Source: Tyto alba (Eukaryota > Chordata > Aves > Strigiformes > Tytonidae). From it: a stretch of DNA of 64,000 nucleotides. The stretch's first letter is position 1; every line of letters begins with the position of its first letter. The translations under genes and the position numbers were made by a program. The notes under the pieces were generated by a model. The model saw only the letters and a list, made by a program, of their open reading frames with translations. It was not told where the DNA came from and searched no databases. The stretch lies in the NCBI RefSeq assembly GCF_018691265.1, contig NW_024881313.1, positions 6,849,501 to 6,913,500 on the forward strand. Direction: 5' to 3'. Shown piece after piece: positions 25,804-37,400 of this stretch.

Positions 25804-26000
25804 ACCATCTCTGTTGAAGTTGGAGTTACAACTGCAGAGTGTTATTGTGTAGATGGTCTCTGAACATACAAGAAAACCAGCTAATATCATGTCAGTCTTG
25901 ACCTTCTTACAACATACTGTGTCAAAGGCTTTCCTGTTCTTGTAAGAAATATAAGAATATTCATGATTGGTGAAGCTCCTGTTTTGTGGGTGGACAACTG
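24930..26000 (-). repeat. Ancient CR1/L3-like LINE, interrupted
   Basis: Read on the + strand, the block follows the order of an antisense CR1 reverse transcriptase 3' half: a Leu/Phe-rich stretch, then GGTTCTGCAATGTCCCTTTG, then GATGAGACTG...TTATA, then GTTACTTTGCATTTAATGTG, then a match to AGATCCATCTG. GTGTCAAAGGCTTTCCTG near 25920 is a further match to the family. No reading frame survives on the minus strand. The (TA)n tract at 25730-25804 lies inside it. Borders are approximate and this is a much older copy than the one at 40975. Confidence 0.6.
25730..25804. repeat. (TA)n microsatellite
   Basis: About 75 bp of alternating TA with interspersed TATG/TACA units. It is nearly self-complementary, so it can form cruciforms and is probably unstable. 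Confidence 0.95.
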
Positions 26001-26184
26001 TTTGGAAAGTTCTACACAGACTAGTAACCAACAACTTTGTCAAATAATCTCTGAGCAGGGGTCTACAAGAGTATCTCTCGGCTTTGATACTATCAGTATT
26101 TTCTTTAAAAACTGTAGTGATGGAGTAGATAATATGCTGTTAAGAAGTAGCAATCTGTCTAATACATCAAAAAAGAAAGAGGGC

Positions 26185-27242
26185 TGTCCTGGGTTGAGTG
26201 AGTGGTGGAGTTTTTTTGGTGGCAGGGGAGGGGGCTATAGGGGTGGCCCCCTGTGAGAAGCTTCTTGAAGCTCTCCCAGCTCTAAGTCAGCTCCACTTCT
26301 GTTTGGAAACTGAGCCCATCAGCTGCACCTCTGTGATAACGTATTTAAGAAGGGACGTGGTGACAGGCAGTGGGACTGGTGAGGAGGGGTTGCTGCAGCT
26401 GCGTGAACACCAAGGTCAGTGGAGGAACAGAGGAAGAAAGGAGGGGGGAGGTGTGCCAGAGCAGAGACCCCCCTGTACCCTGTGGTGAGATGGCAGGGCG
26501 GCCCCCCCTGCCACCCATGGAGATCTACGGTGGAGCAGACATTGATTTATGGCCTGTTGTTCCTGCTCGCCTGATCAAGGTTCTGTGCCCGAAGAAGGCC
26601 GGGGTCTCATGGGAAAAGGCAGCCCCGCTGCTGTAATTCAGTGCTGGGAGGATTGCAGCATGTGGGGGAGTCCCACACCGGAGCAGCTCGGGAAGGGCTG
26701 CAGCTGTGGGAGAGAATCCAGTCGGAGGGAGTTGGTGACCCATGACGGAGCAGTGTGGGGAACGCTGCGGCCCATGGGAGGGACTCATGTCGGAGAAAGT
26801 TTGTGGAGGGCTGTCTGATGTGAGAGGGGGACCACGATGGAGCAGGGGGAAGAAGTTCCAGAAACTCCCCTCACCGAACATGAAGGAAGTGGCAGCGCTG
26901 ACTGCACCCCCCATTCCCTGCCCCTGGGGGAGGAGGTAGAGATATCGGGAGCAGAGCTGAGCCCGGGAAGAAGGGAGGGGTGGGGGGAAGGTGTTCTCAA
27001 GATGTGGCAATGCTTCTCACTGTCCTACTCTGTTATGTGTTGTTAGTGTCTGTAATAAATGTATGTTCTTTTTTTCTTCCCCTAACCAGTCTGCCTTTTG
27101 CTCGTGCCCATAAAGGGGGATTTTTTCCCCATCCCAGTCCTATCTCGGACCCCAAGCCTGGCTCTCTGTCCCTCCTTATTGCCGGGAGAGAAGGGAGAGA
27201 GAGTGGCTGCGTGGTGGTTGGCTGCCGACCAGGCCCAAACCA
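26185..27242 (+). mobile_element. Solo LTR of an avian endogenous retrovirus (non-coding)
   Basis: The element begins TGTCCTGGGTTGAG at 26185. It has a TATA-like TATTTAA at 26342-26348 and AATAAA at 27054-27059, and ends near AGGCCCAAACCA at about 27242. I recognise its composition and phrases (CCCATGGAGATC, GGAGCAG repeats, GAGCCCGGGAAGAAGG, the U5-like tail) as those of a repeat found in many copies in bird genomes and classified with endogenous retrovirus LTRs. No gag, pol or env reading frame is present. A clean target-site duplication is not visible, although GAAAGAG occurs just outside both ends. The exact 3' end and the subfamily are uncertain. Confidence 0.7.
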
Positions 27243-27282
27243 CGACTGGGAAAGAGTGTGCTTTGGTTTTGTTTTGTTCTGT

Positions 27283-27283
27283 T

Positions 27284-27342
<59 letters not shown>
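27283..27342. repeat. (TTTA)15 microsatellite
   Basis: Fifteen uninterrupted TTTA units begin 40 bp after the LTR end. It is likely highly polymorphic. Confidence 0.97.
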
Positions 27343-27343
<1 letters not shown>

Positions 27344-30300
27344 TATTTTTTCATTTTTATACTCAGGCAACTTTATAGCAAAATTGCTACTAGAAACTAA
27401 ACTATCTAGCAGGTAAATCACCAAAGATTTTTGAAGCATGTCACATTACAGACAACTGTTCTCTAATCTTGTAAAGCTCTTCATTAAAAGCAATGACACA
27501 AAATGTCCCTGTAGTGGACTTTTGCATTTAAGCACAAAGTGTAGCTAACAGAGCAACACTGCTTATAAATCAAACCAGGAAAAATGATGGCAGAGTGGTG
27601 GGAATGGATAAGGAAACATTACTTTCTTTCATTCTGTAAATAAAAATAATTCAAAAGAAGCTATCCAGAGACAATAATAATTTATTTTTATAAACCTGAA
27701 TTAAAAACTGTCCCCTGTCACTGAAGAGCTAATGGTGAATTGTGAGACTTCCAAAGCTGGAAACCTGATTTTTTTTTTTCTTTTGTTTTGTTTCGTTTGT
27801 GGTTTTTTTTTTAAGCAAGAAAACAGACAGAATCTTCATCCCTTGCTTTAGCAGTTCTTGTTATCTGACTTTTAGAAACAAAGCTAAATACCGAGGGTCT
27901 GTGAGTCATCTTCTTTTCAGCTTGAGCCAACTACAGTTTCTGTATGTGTATGCTTGTTTCTTTATACCATGACTTTTTCCTTCCTAAGTTAGTCATTGTT
28001 ATCTCTTGGCACAAGTGGAGAAGTTAAAAACGTCAAACAAGCATGAGGCATGCAAAAAACATGCAAACAAACCTCCCATGTAATCTTCCAAACCCCAGAG
28101 CATTCCCGTTCCCATTACTTTGTTGTTCATGAACCCATCTGATCTTTTGACCGTATCCTGGTGGAGGGAGCAGGGAGGTTAATTCCAAGACAAGGGTTTA
28201 CTGACCAGGAATGGTGTCCTGGAGACCCTCTCCAGTTAACTTCTGCTGGTGTGTCCAGTGCCCACAACAGACATTATGGCATTGCATAAAAAAAAGGCAG
28301 CAAATAAGTTAGAGGTGAAAAAAAACTTTTGTTAATCTTTTTGCAAGCTCTGCTTTTTGAACAAGTCTGTGTGTATGTGTCTACTTACCAAGAAGGTGCT
28401 GAAACTCTGTTTAATTTTGCGACAGTTATTTTGGGCACTTGAGAGGTGACCAAATAGATAGGTTATCCCATAGGTTTAGCTGGCTTAGGTGAAATTGGTA
28501 CAGCCTGTGTGGTTTGTGGTGGTGGTTCCACTCAGACAGTGGCTGGCATGGGAAAGGATGGAGCAGTCAGCAAGTTGATCAGGGTGAGAATCAACTGGTT
28601 CTTGAAAACAGTGTATTTCAAAATGAAGGTCTCTTACAGTAAGTGGTGATATGCCTCCAATCTGCTCTAATCTGCTCAGAGTTTAACCAGCGACCTTGCT
28701 GCAGAATGAGCTATCAAGCTGGATGGGCTTTTGGGATTGTCATGGCAAAGGGGCTGGAAGAGTCTGAACAGGTCTTACATACTTTGGTAGGGCATCCAGG
28801 CTGGCCTAGGCTTCCCTGGTGAGTTGATGAGGGCAGACTGAAGGTCACAGCAGACTGATAGGATATCACTGACATCTTGTTTTTTGTTAGTGTTTATAGA
28901 AACACAGGTAGAGCATCTCTGTTAGTCTCTGACAGATCAGTCACTGTGGTGGGGAATACTGCAGTATATTAATCTTTTGGATCATTTTGTTTCCTTGATT
29001 TCAGTCTAAATTCTCTAACAAATTAGCATCTTCTGTGGGCATATTGCTTGAACCCACTTTTAAAGACAGCAGTTCACCATCTCTCCCACCTCTTCTCTTT
29101 CTCTCCTGCCTCCTGCTTTGCATAGGTCAGAAAACATTTGCTGACTTAAAATCATATTTAGAACTGACTTTTAAATCTGGGTGGGCTGGTAGCCAGGATA
29201 CAGTGAGCAAGTGGAAGGAGGATAACAGCATGTTGAAGCGATCATGTTGCAGGCATTGGCTATGATGCAGAGTTATGAAGAGGAAGAAGATTAATTCTCT
29301 TCTCCCCTAGACCTGAAAAAAATGTGGTCAGTCTTTACCTCTGGTCCTTTTATTTCCATGGGACAAAGCACCCCTTCAGGGATCTTAGGGTGAAGACTCA
29401 GTCTGGTGAAGCAGAAGAAGGTGTCTCAGTTCTGCGTTGCTGCTTTACATGGATATGTACAGGACGATCCTGGGAGAGCCCCGGTCAGCGGTGTGCGTGG
29501 TCGGGCGAGGAGGGCACAGCTCCAAGTAGCACAGGGAATGCGTGAGCTGCTGCTTAGCCTGGTGGTCAGAAGCTCCTCAAATGTACTTTCTCCTAGGCCT
29601 GGCTGCCAGGCCTGATTGTCCTCAGGTGGTGGAAATGTGACCCCATAGAAAGGCAGTGCTGTGTGAGTCCTTTCCTCTGATTGTACTACGGCACCAGCAG
29701 ACCTTTCTGCTGGCTCTTTGAGGTTGCTTTGTTCAGGATACACTTAGCTATACTTTGGCCGTGAGTAATGCAGAGACTATTCTACTTTTCTTTTATATGC
29801 CCTGGTTCACACAACTGATAAGAATGCTTATGTTCACATTGCGTCCTTCTGCTTCTTTCTTATGTGTTCTAATGAGTATTTCTTTAAAAATAGTTATAGT
29901 GTTACCACTGCTGTCTTTGGTGAGGGATGAGGTACTCTTCTGGGTTGTTCTTTCATATTCTGCAGGTACAGGCTGTGGTTACTGCCTCACATATGTTTTG
30001 AAACAACCTTAAAATGGTCATCCACAACTTTCAAGCCAAAAGCCTTCTGCTTTAAAACAAAATCTTGTAATCAGTTGAGTAGGAAAGCTGTTTAATAGAG
30101 TGTCACTGGACTGTACCAACTACAGTTAAATCCTTAGCATGACCTACTAATATGTATCTTATGGACTATCCCCATATCTGGTAGATGTCTGGCCTGTTCC
30201 ATGGTGAGATAAGTAATCCCCAAACAGTTCCTCTGGAGGAGTCATCTTCCTTACAGCACATGATATACAGAAATCTTGTTGAAATCATAGAGAATTCAGT

Positions 30301-32894
30301 CTCTCTGCCAAGAGATAGATACATGTTACACAGGCATGTATGTTCAACTTCATAACATACAATTCACCCCAGATCTCTGCAGGGCTGTAATACTATGGAC
30401 TTTTTTGGACTTTTTTTTTTTTTTTTTTTTTTTTCACTGCACACGTGGTTTTTATGCTAATTTAGACTCTAGCGCTCTCTAGCACTCTCTTTTTTTTTTT
30501 TTTGCATATGCCTTTGAATATGGGAATAAGATTGACTAGGATATAGACATCATATGGTGGGACTTCTGTTGGGATGCAAAACTAGATAATAGTTGCAAAT
30601 GTAATTAAAGGTTAATTAATTCAGATAATTTCATCAGATGTAAAAATAGAAAAATCTAATCCTTTGACTCTCAAATGGTGAGGGTTTTTTTTCTGTTTAG
30701 GGAATAGTACCTTTCTTGTAAAGGAAAAAAAAAATTGTGCCCTTCTAATTGTTTAAAGACATCCTAATGCATATAAAGAATGAAACAAAGGGATAGGAAC
30801 TTTATGCTTTAAATACCAGGTCTAGTTTTGCTGCAGGGTTTTTTTCTGAGGGCTGGGAAATTATCAGGATTAATGACTTGATGTGGGATAAATTGACGGA
30901 AGATTTATTTCTTTGTTAGTTTGTTTATTTAGTTAGGCTGCCTAAAAGAATTTTTTCATATATACTTTCTCCACAAAAGGTTTACTGAAACACAGTTTAG
31001 TATTTCTTTTTTCTATGATTTTAAGTGGGGTATCATCACAGAAGGCAATAATCTCACAAGAGTAGCTTGTCAATTTTCACGGCTTTTTGCTTAAACTGAG
31101 TTTGATTGATCATCTGTATTCTAAGCCTAAAGAGAGGTGCAGGGATCACCTGTGCAGGCCTTGTTTTATCTCACCTACGCTGTCTTGAAAATAAATGATG
31201 AATGCGGAGAGCCCTCATAAGGACCAATTCTATTAATGACATTTTCAAATGTCTCTTGTTGGAGCAAGGTCCTACCCTTCAAAACTGTAGATCAAAATGA
31301 GAAAACTCCCTGGTACTACCTGGAAAATCTCAAGAGATAAAGAAACCCCCAGCCTGCACAGAGGGATCAAGCTTCCACAGCAGTAGGAAGAAGGGCTTGT
31401 GGACTTAATGGAGTTTAGAGTGAGCAAATTTACAGTGCATAAATTCAGAATAATGCAGCATAGACATGATGTGATACATCCATGTGCTTTAGTAATATCA
31501 AATGTGTGCAAGCAATTGTTATATGAATAAAGAATGAAAATATATATCAGAAGAAAGGCAGGTAATTAAAATTACGGGTAAAGAACATCAGTAAGGAAAT
31601 CTGCCTCTTTATGGTGGGAGCCTTGCTTAACTTTAAAGACTGTGTCCTTCTTTTCTTGAACCTATGCTCATGAAGGAGGTTCCTATCTAAAAATGCCTGA
31701 ACTATTTCTGTGACCTTATGGGGGTGCTGAGCACATATTTTGCTTTCTTAGTAGCTTCCTCTGCATATGTTATTTATATTATTTGGTTATGATCTTATCG
31801 TACTAAGTAAAACTCATATCTGTTAGGTACTTGGCACTTGAGCTGCTTTTCCATGTCTAAAAATTTAGAAGACTCATCTGTGTCTTGCATCTATGCTGTT
31901 TTCTGATTCTGCAACTTCTCAGTCTAGTGAAAGCTAAATTTACCTAAGCTGCTTTTCGTGGTTCGTACATGCTAAACTCTATTCCTGTTCTAATCCTATT
32001 CCAGATCTAATGGTTATTGCACACTTCTTCCCATGTTACTCTATGTGCTAAGTAGTCAGGATTGAATGATAGGCGTGCAGTAGTTTCTGGCACACCAGCA
32101 GAGACTTTTGAGCTGCCTTGTTTTTCAAGTCCCTCCCCATCTCGGAGGTAACAAACCTCCCTTTGGAGATGGAGTGCACTTAAGTTTTCATTTGTTCCTG
32201 CTTCAACAGCCAGATCAAAGGTTTTCAAACACAAAAAAAGATGTTATCAGGGTTAGCATGATCCCCTTCTGCAAACTGTTTAAAGGTGCTGGTAGTGGAG
32301 CTCCAAGTAGTGCTGAGGCTCTGCCTTGAGCAGGTGAGGAGTCTCTGGATCTATTTTGCCAAGGAATTACTTGTGTGATCCAAGGGAACAATTTTTTTCT
32401 TTCTTTGCATATTGAGTGCTTTTTAAGTTTTCGGTACAGTGAGGCCCTGACTGCTTCCTGAAACTAGAATAGTTAAACTTGAATAGTTTTTCTACGAAAC
32501 AGTAAATTACATCTGTTCTTCTGGAAGTGGTTAAGAACTCCCACTATCCAGTCCATAGTAGGTTGGCACCAGCTTGTGCCAAGAGCTACTGTCAGTGAAA
32601 TTAATATTGTTCCCAAGAGGTCACATAACGGAGTGCTGCCAATACAAACAACAGCACTGCAGATTCTCAAACTGTTAAGGCTGTAATGCAAGCTTCTTTA
32701 ACCAAAGCTTGTTCACCCAGCTTGGAGGCTGCTCCCGCTCTCTGAAAACCTCAGAAGCAAGAAAAGGAAAAATCGGCAGTTTTATTCATGACTTGTGTTT
32801 TAAATGTCCTATAGGTATTTGAACTTAGAGCGGGGCTACCCCGGCAGAGACCTGGGGTGCTTCCAGCCCTTAGCTGATAGCTGATCTTTACCAG
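27343..32894. other. Intron 2 interior, no gene seen
   Basis: AT-rich intron with two T runs (T24 at 30411-30434; T14 at 30490-30503) separated by a short CTCTAGC-type tandem. A GC-richer patch at 29440-29740 has reading frames on both strands without recognisable protein or splice borders. I see no CR1 or LTR here. Confidence 0.5.
30411..30503. repeat. Paired poly-T runs with CTCTAGC-type tandem
   Basis: T24 at 30411-30434 and T14 at 30490-30503 flank a segment ending in the short tandem ctctagcg/ctctctagca/ctctct. Simple-sequence origin. Confidence 0.75.
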
Positions 32895-33055
32895 GAGGTC
32901 TCAAAGTGCTCCGCAGAGCAAAGTGGTCATAGCTGTTCCCGTTGCAGGGGGAGAGAAGTGACTTGCTGGAAATTGCAACTGCACCAGGTTTGGGAGTAAA
33001 ACAGAGGTATGCTGAACAGTCTGGTGCTTTGCCCCATAGGTCAGTTTGTCTCTGC
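32895..33055 (+). repeat. MIR-like ancient SINE
   Basis: The + strand shows, in order, CTCAAAGTGCTCCGCAGAGC, GAGAGAAGTGACTTGCTGG, a decayed TTTGGGAGTAAAACAGAGG, and AGTCTGGTGCTTTGCCCCAT. This is the order of the MIR consensus (AAGCGCTTTAC, GAGGTTAAGTGACTTGCCC, GGGAATTGAACC, CCAGTGCTCTAACCACTA). It is a vertebrate-wide old SINE and gives no indication of recent activity. Confidence 0.6.
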
Positions 33056-33283
33056 AAAATCAGAAAATCAGTTTTTCAGAGACAAAGAGTAAAGAATTTC
33101 AATATCTTGTACCTGAAAGGAATAACTGTGCTCTATTTCTACGAATAAGATTTGAGAAATTATTGGATGACCTACCCTTTGTGCAGCCAGTGGTAAAAGT
33201 GGAGTTCTGAGAGCAGGGACATTAAAAACATACCTTTGCACACTTTAAAAGCAATTAATGGAGTGTTTGTGTGAAGCTCATGC

Positions 33284-33301
33284 AAAAAAAAAAAAAAAAA
33301 A
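33284..33301. repeat. Poly-A run (A18)
   Basis: Eighteen consecutive A residues about 230 bp after the MIR-like element. No attached element is evident. Confidence 0.85.
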
Positions 33302-34219
33302 GAAAAACGTGTTCTCAGAAATATAGGCACTTTTCAAATAATAAACTAAACTGATGCAATTTACTACAAGGTATTTTCATAAATCATAATCAGAGCACCA
33401 AATTTTACCTTTGCCTTTTTGTACTTGAAACATTAAACATACTGTAGTTACTGAAATCTGTAAAATTAGTTCTTTATGTGCAAATTGCTTCTGAATAAAT
33501 TAAGATGTTAATGGATTTTCTTATTCAATAATATATATACCTTCTATTGACATTTTTAGCTGTTCATTGTCAGCATTGTTCACAGCTGATTTACTGAATA
33601 TTTGCTAATATTTGAAGTTTTGTTCCTGCATCTGTGTTTACTGAAATAGCTGCAATAATATTGGATATTTTTCCTCTTCTACTGCTTGTTACAATTGTTG
33701 GGACAGAGGAAAGCATCCTTCCAGCGGGGTCATGGGGGCAGTTTGCAAGAAGGCTTCTGAGGGACTATCAAGTACTTAACCACGCTGATTTTGGCTGACA
33801 CCAGAGAGGGAGCACTTGAACTACTTACATCTACATGATGGGTGGTTAGTAGTGACAGGTGAAAGGAATCACTTGTTTAATTGATTGTCTGTTTTAAAAT
33901 TTTTATTATATTTAATCTCTGACAAACGTGGGTTACTGAAGGCCAAGTTCTGGCACCAGTATTATCTGCAGTAATGTTGATGGCAGAGGTACCTTGGTTC
34001 CTCAGCAGTTGAGACCTGGCACATTGGGTAATGTGATGGAGAGAAGTTTTGGTGAAAGGCTGACTTGAAAATATGTGATTTTAAGAGCCTTTTTTAAACA
34101 TGGAGTGCATCTAGAAAAGTGTTTCTGGTTGCTCTGCAGCTCCACAGACTTCCTCTCCCATGCCTGATGCAGCTGGTTAGAGGAGCAGAATTAAGTTGCG
34201 TCTGGGAGTGATGGTGCAG

Positions 34220-34420
34220 GAGGGAATTACAGAATAATTTGAGTTCGAAGGGACCTCCCAGAGGTTGTCTGACCCAGCCCCTGGTTCGAGCAGGGCTAGC
34301 TTTAAAACCAGAGCAGTTTTGAAGGTCCTTGTCTGGTCAAGTTATGAAAACTCCAGGAAGGAGATTGCACAGCCTGGACATTAGTTCTTGTGTTTGACAC
34401 ACAATTTCCCTGTGAAATTT
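34220..34420 (-). repeat. CR1 LINE 3'-end fragment
   Basis: The + strand reads AATTACAGAATAATTTGAG, then TTCGAAGGGACCTCCCAGAGG, then TTGTCTGACCCAGCCCC. This is the reverse complement of the avian CR1 3' UTR (AGAGGTCCCTTCCAACC...ATTCTGTGATTCTGTG). The following CTCCAGGAAGGAGATTGCAC and GCCTGGACATTAG continue the element. It is a typical 5'-truncated copy. Confidence 0.75.
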
Positions 34421-37400
34421 CTTTATACTAATGCATGCTTGAGTGTCAGGCTGCCTGGCTTGCGGAGTGTCTTTGCCAAATTGATGTGCCATCCTGCTTT
34501 CTTTTTTTATTTGGAAATGTGTCGTGAGAAGGTGCTTTGCTGGCAACACAAGGAATGTGCCAACAGAGGTACTTTGAAAAGCTTTTAAGCTATACAGACT
34601 ATTTGCATTTTCCTACTCTTGATCTCTTTTTTCACTATTTTGTTGATGTCTTCATTTAGATCTATCGGAAAAGAAGTGGTAACCTGTCACTGGGAACATC
34701 TTTTTAATTAGTGTGAAATATCCAGTGTGCATTCTTTTGAAAGCTCCAAATACTGCATTAATAAAGTATAACTTGCATCATTAGAAATATTAATTGTTGC
34801 ATAAAATTTTAATAATCACTAAAAAAACCCCACCCACCTGCTCTTGTGTGCTTCCCTCCAGATCTAAACCAAACCAGATGCTGATGGCCAGTAGCACAAT
34901 GGTAGACTACAAAGACCATCTACTGTTTAAAGAGAAATAAATGCAGCAATATTGCTAAATTTTTACAGTGACAGTCTGTACAGTGCCTATTTTGTACTGA
35001 AAAAAAGGGAGGATGCTGCTTTCCTGTGAAATGTAGCTGACAGCCAGAAAGAGTGAAAAGCACTGGGAAGCTTTTAAGGTAACATTAGGAAAAATATGAC
35101 TGAAATGGCAAACTAGAGCACAAATGCTGCAATAAACTGAGGTTAATGAAGGAACATAAAGAGTCAATTCAGTGTACTATGCATATTTTAATGTTATATA
35201 AAGCATGGTAAGAAGCAATAAAATTCTGATTCTTTCTTCTTTTCATATTTAATGAACTCTCATTGCAAACACTGGATTACCACGAGTTGAAAAGATCCAT
35301 AATGGTTTTTATAAGAAAGAGAAAAGTTGTTTAAGTTCTGTTTCTATACTGTAAACTATGGCTGTAGCCTATGTAGCCTACAACTGATCTACAGAGTTAA
35401 ATGAGATGGGATTTCTGTTTTACTTAAACTAATGCACTTACCTGAATATAAAGGTGGGAGGTAAAGTTCCCCATTACTGACACCTTTCAATTTTAGCTTG
35501 TCATTTTTTGTGGTCATAGTTAACTTCCTTTTTTATGTTGACAGAGCAAAGACAATGAGGATTTATTAGGCGTGTTTTACGCCATCATTCCTTGGATAGT
35601 TTTAATTCAGCATAAACAAGTGCTTCCTCTGAGCACAGCTGTCCCTTCCTGCCTCCCTCCGCATCCCACTGCTTTTGCCCGCGCCCCGGCTGCCCGCCTT
35701 GCGATCGTGTTTGTATGGCTCCCTGGTGATGTGGTGGAGGGAAATAGTCTGAATTAAAGTGAACCACTATTTAATGAGTCAGTTTGAAGCTACTGGTCCT
35801 TCAACTTGGTTCAGGACGTGGCTTTACAGGCACACATGGAAGCATACAGCAGAAGAGCGGTGGGGGTGGGAAGGTGAAGCAGGAGGTGGAGGGAGGACAC
35901 AACCTGCTTGTCAGCAGCCTTGTTTTATGGTACTTTAATCCGTTCGTGGAAACACATCATTAGTAGGAGAGTGGCCGTCTCCTTTTCTTAAGGAACATAA
36001 AGTTTCTCTAACCCAGGCATCCCTCTCTGACAGTTCACCACTCCTCCCTTTCTCTCATAATGAGTTGGCTCCCATGTCAGGATGCCGCAGCTGTGTTTGG
36101 GGCACAGGATATGGACAGAGGAGGTTTGAGCCTCTGTTGGTACCTTTGTGAAGCTGGATTTACCCAGGGCCTTTCTCCCATGGTAGGACTGGGAAAGAGG
36201 GAGGAGAGCAACCTGCCAGTCCGCTCTTGTGCACTAAATTACACTCCTTGCTAGGCTACGGAGACTTATTTAAAAGTGGCTGGTTTATGCCAGATTAACT
36301 AAAAAAGAGTTTTGTTTGAAGTATAAACCCATTCAGACATATTTAGTTTGGTAGGTAATGGAAAATACAAAATGCTTCTAAGTGCATTGCTTTCCTGACT
36401 GTTGTCTCAGAAGTAAGTCTAAACACAAAGAGCACTACTTGTCTTTATAAAGAGCAACCATTTTCTTTGCAGATCCCTTTCTGTTTTGGGGGAGGTGAAA
36501 ATGAACCAAGAGTTGTGGGGTTTCTCTTTTGTGAAATAACTTATATTCATTGCAAGCTCTTTTTATACAGAAAACAGGTGAGAATACATTCTTTGGTTTC
36601 CTTTCAGTAATGACCCATATGGGTTTCTCCAGAGAGCTTTGCAGGCTCACCTGGGAACCCTACATTGCAAGCTCTGCTGAATACAGATTTCTCTTTTTAC
36701 AGCTTTTTGATGTTTTGATGCTACACCTAACTATATGAAGTTTAACATGACCAGGGGAATATCTTTCCTTTATAAAGAAGATTTTTTTATAAAGAGTTTT
36801 ATATTTAATCTTAAATCTCAATGGAGAGAACTGTTCCATTGGTGGTTCTTCATTATCTGTGAATTCTGACAGCAGGTTTCAAGAGGAGCAGTGGGGGAAG
36901 GTTGTTTGTTATGAATGTTGTTTGGCAGGAAGTCAGGCATGTTCTACAGTTTCATATGAATGATATCTGCTGAAAGTCAGCTAGCTTCCCAACCAACTCT
37001 GCTTGCTGTGCCTTAGCAACCAGGAGGAAAAATCTGCTGCCACATGGAAACGGATTGGGATTCATGACAGCACTCCCTATATCCAGCCACTCTCAAACAA
37101 TGGTAGCATTTCACCTACAAAACACAGCACCCTATTGTCTGATTTCTACTTAAACCCCCTTTAATTTAGACACTAGCAAGCAATGTCAAATACAAAAATT
37201 TGAAGGTGGCAAAGTGATCAGCCAAATTCTTCACTAATTTTCTCTCCCTTCCCCCTCTCCTTGCCTGGCATGGATAAGCACTGGGAATAAATGAACATTT
37301 ACTCCTGCGGAAATTGCTGCCTTCTTGTGTTGCAGGTTGAGGAGGGTGTGTCAGGCAGGTACAGCCCAGCTTTGTTCCAGAATTCGTGTTCAAATCAGGG

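Noticed and set aside
25702..26043. Minus-strand frame rich in Tyr-Ile repeats
   Set aside because: It is the translation of the (TA)n microsatellite and of old CR1 sequence.
26525..27010. 161-codon minus-strand frame
   Set aside because: It lies entirely inside the solo LTR and is antisense to it; a composition artefact.
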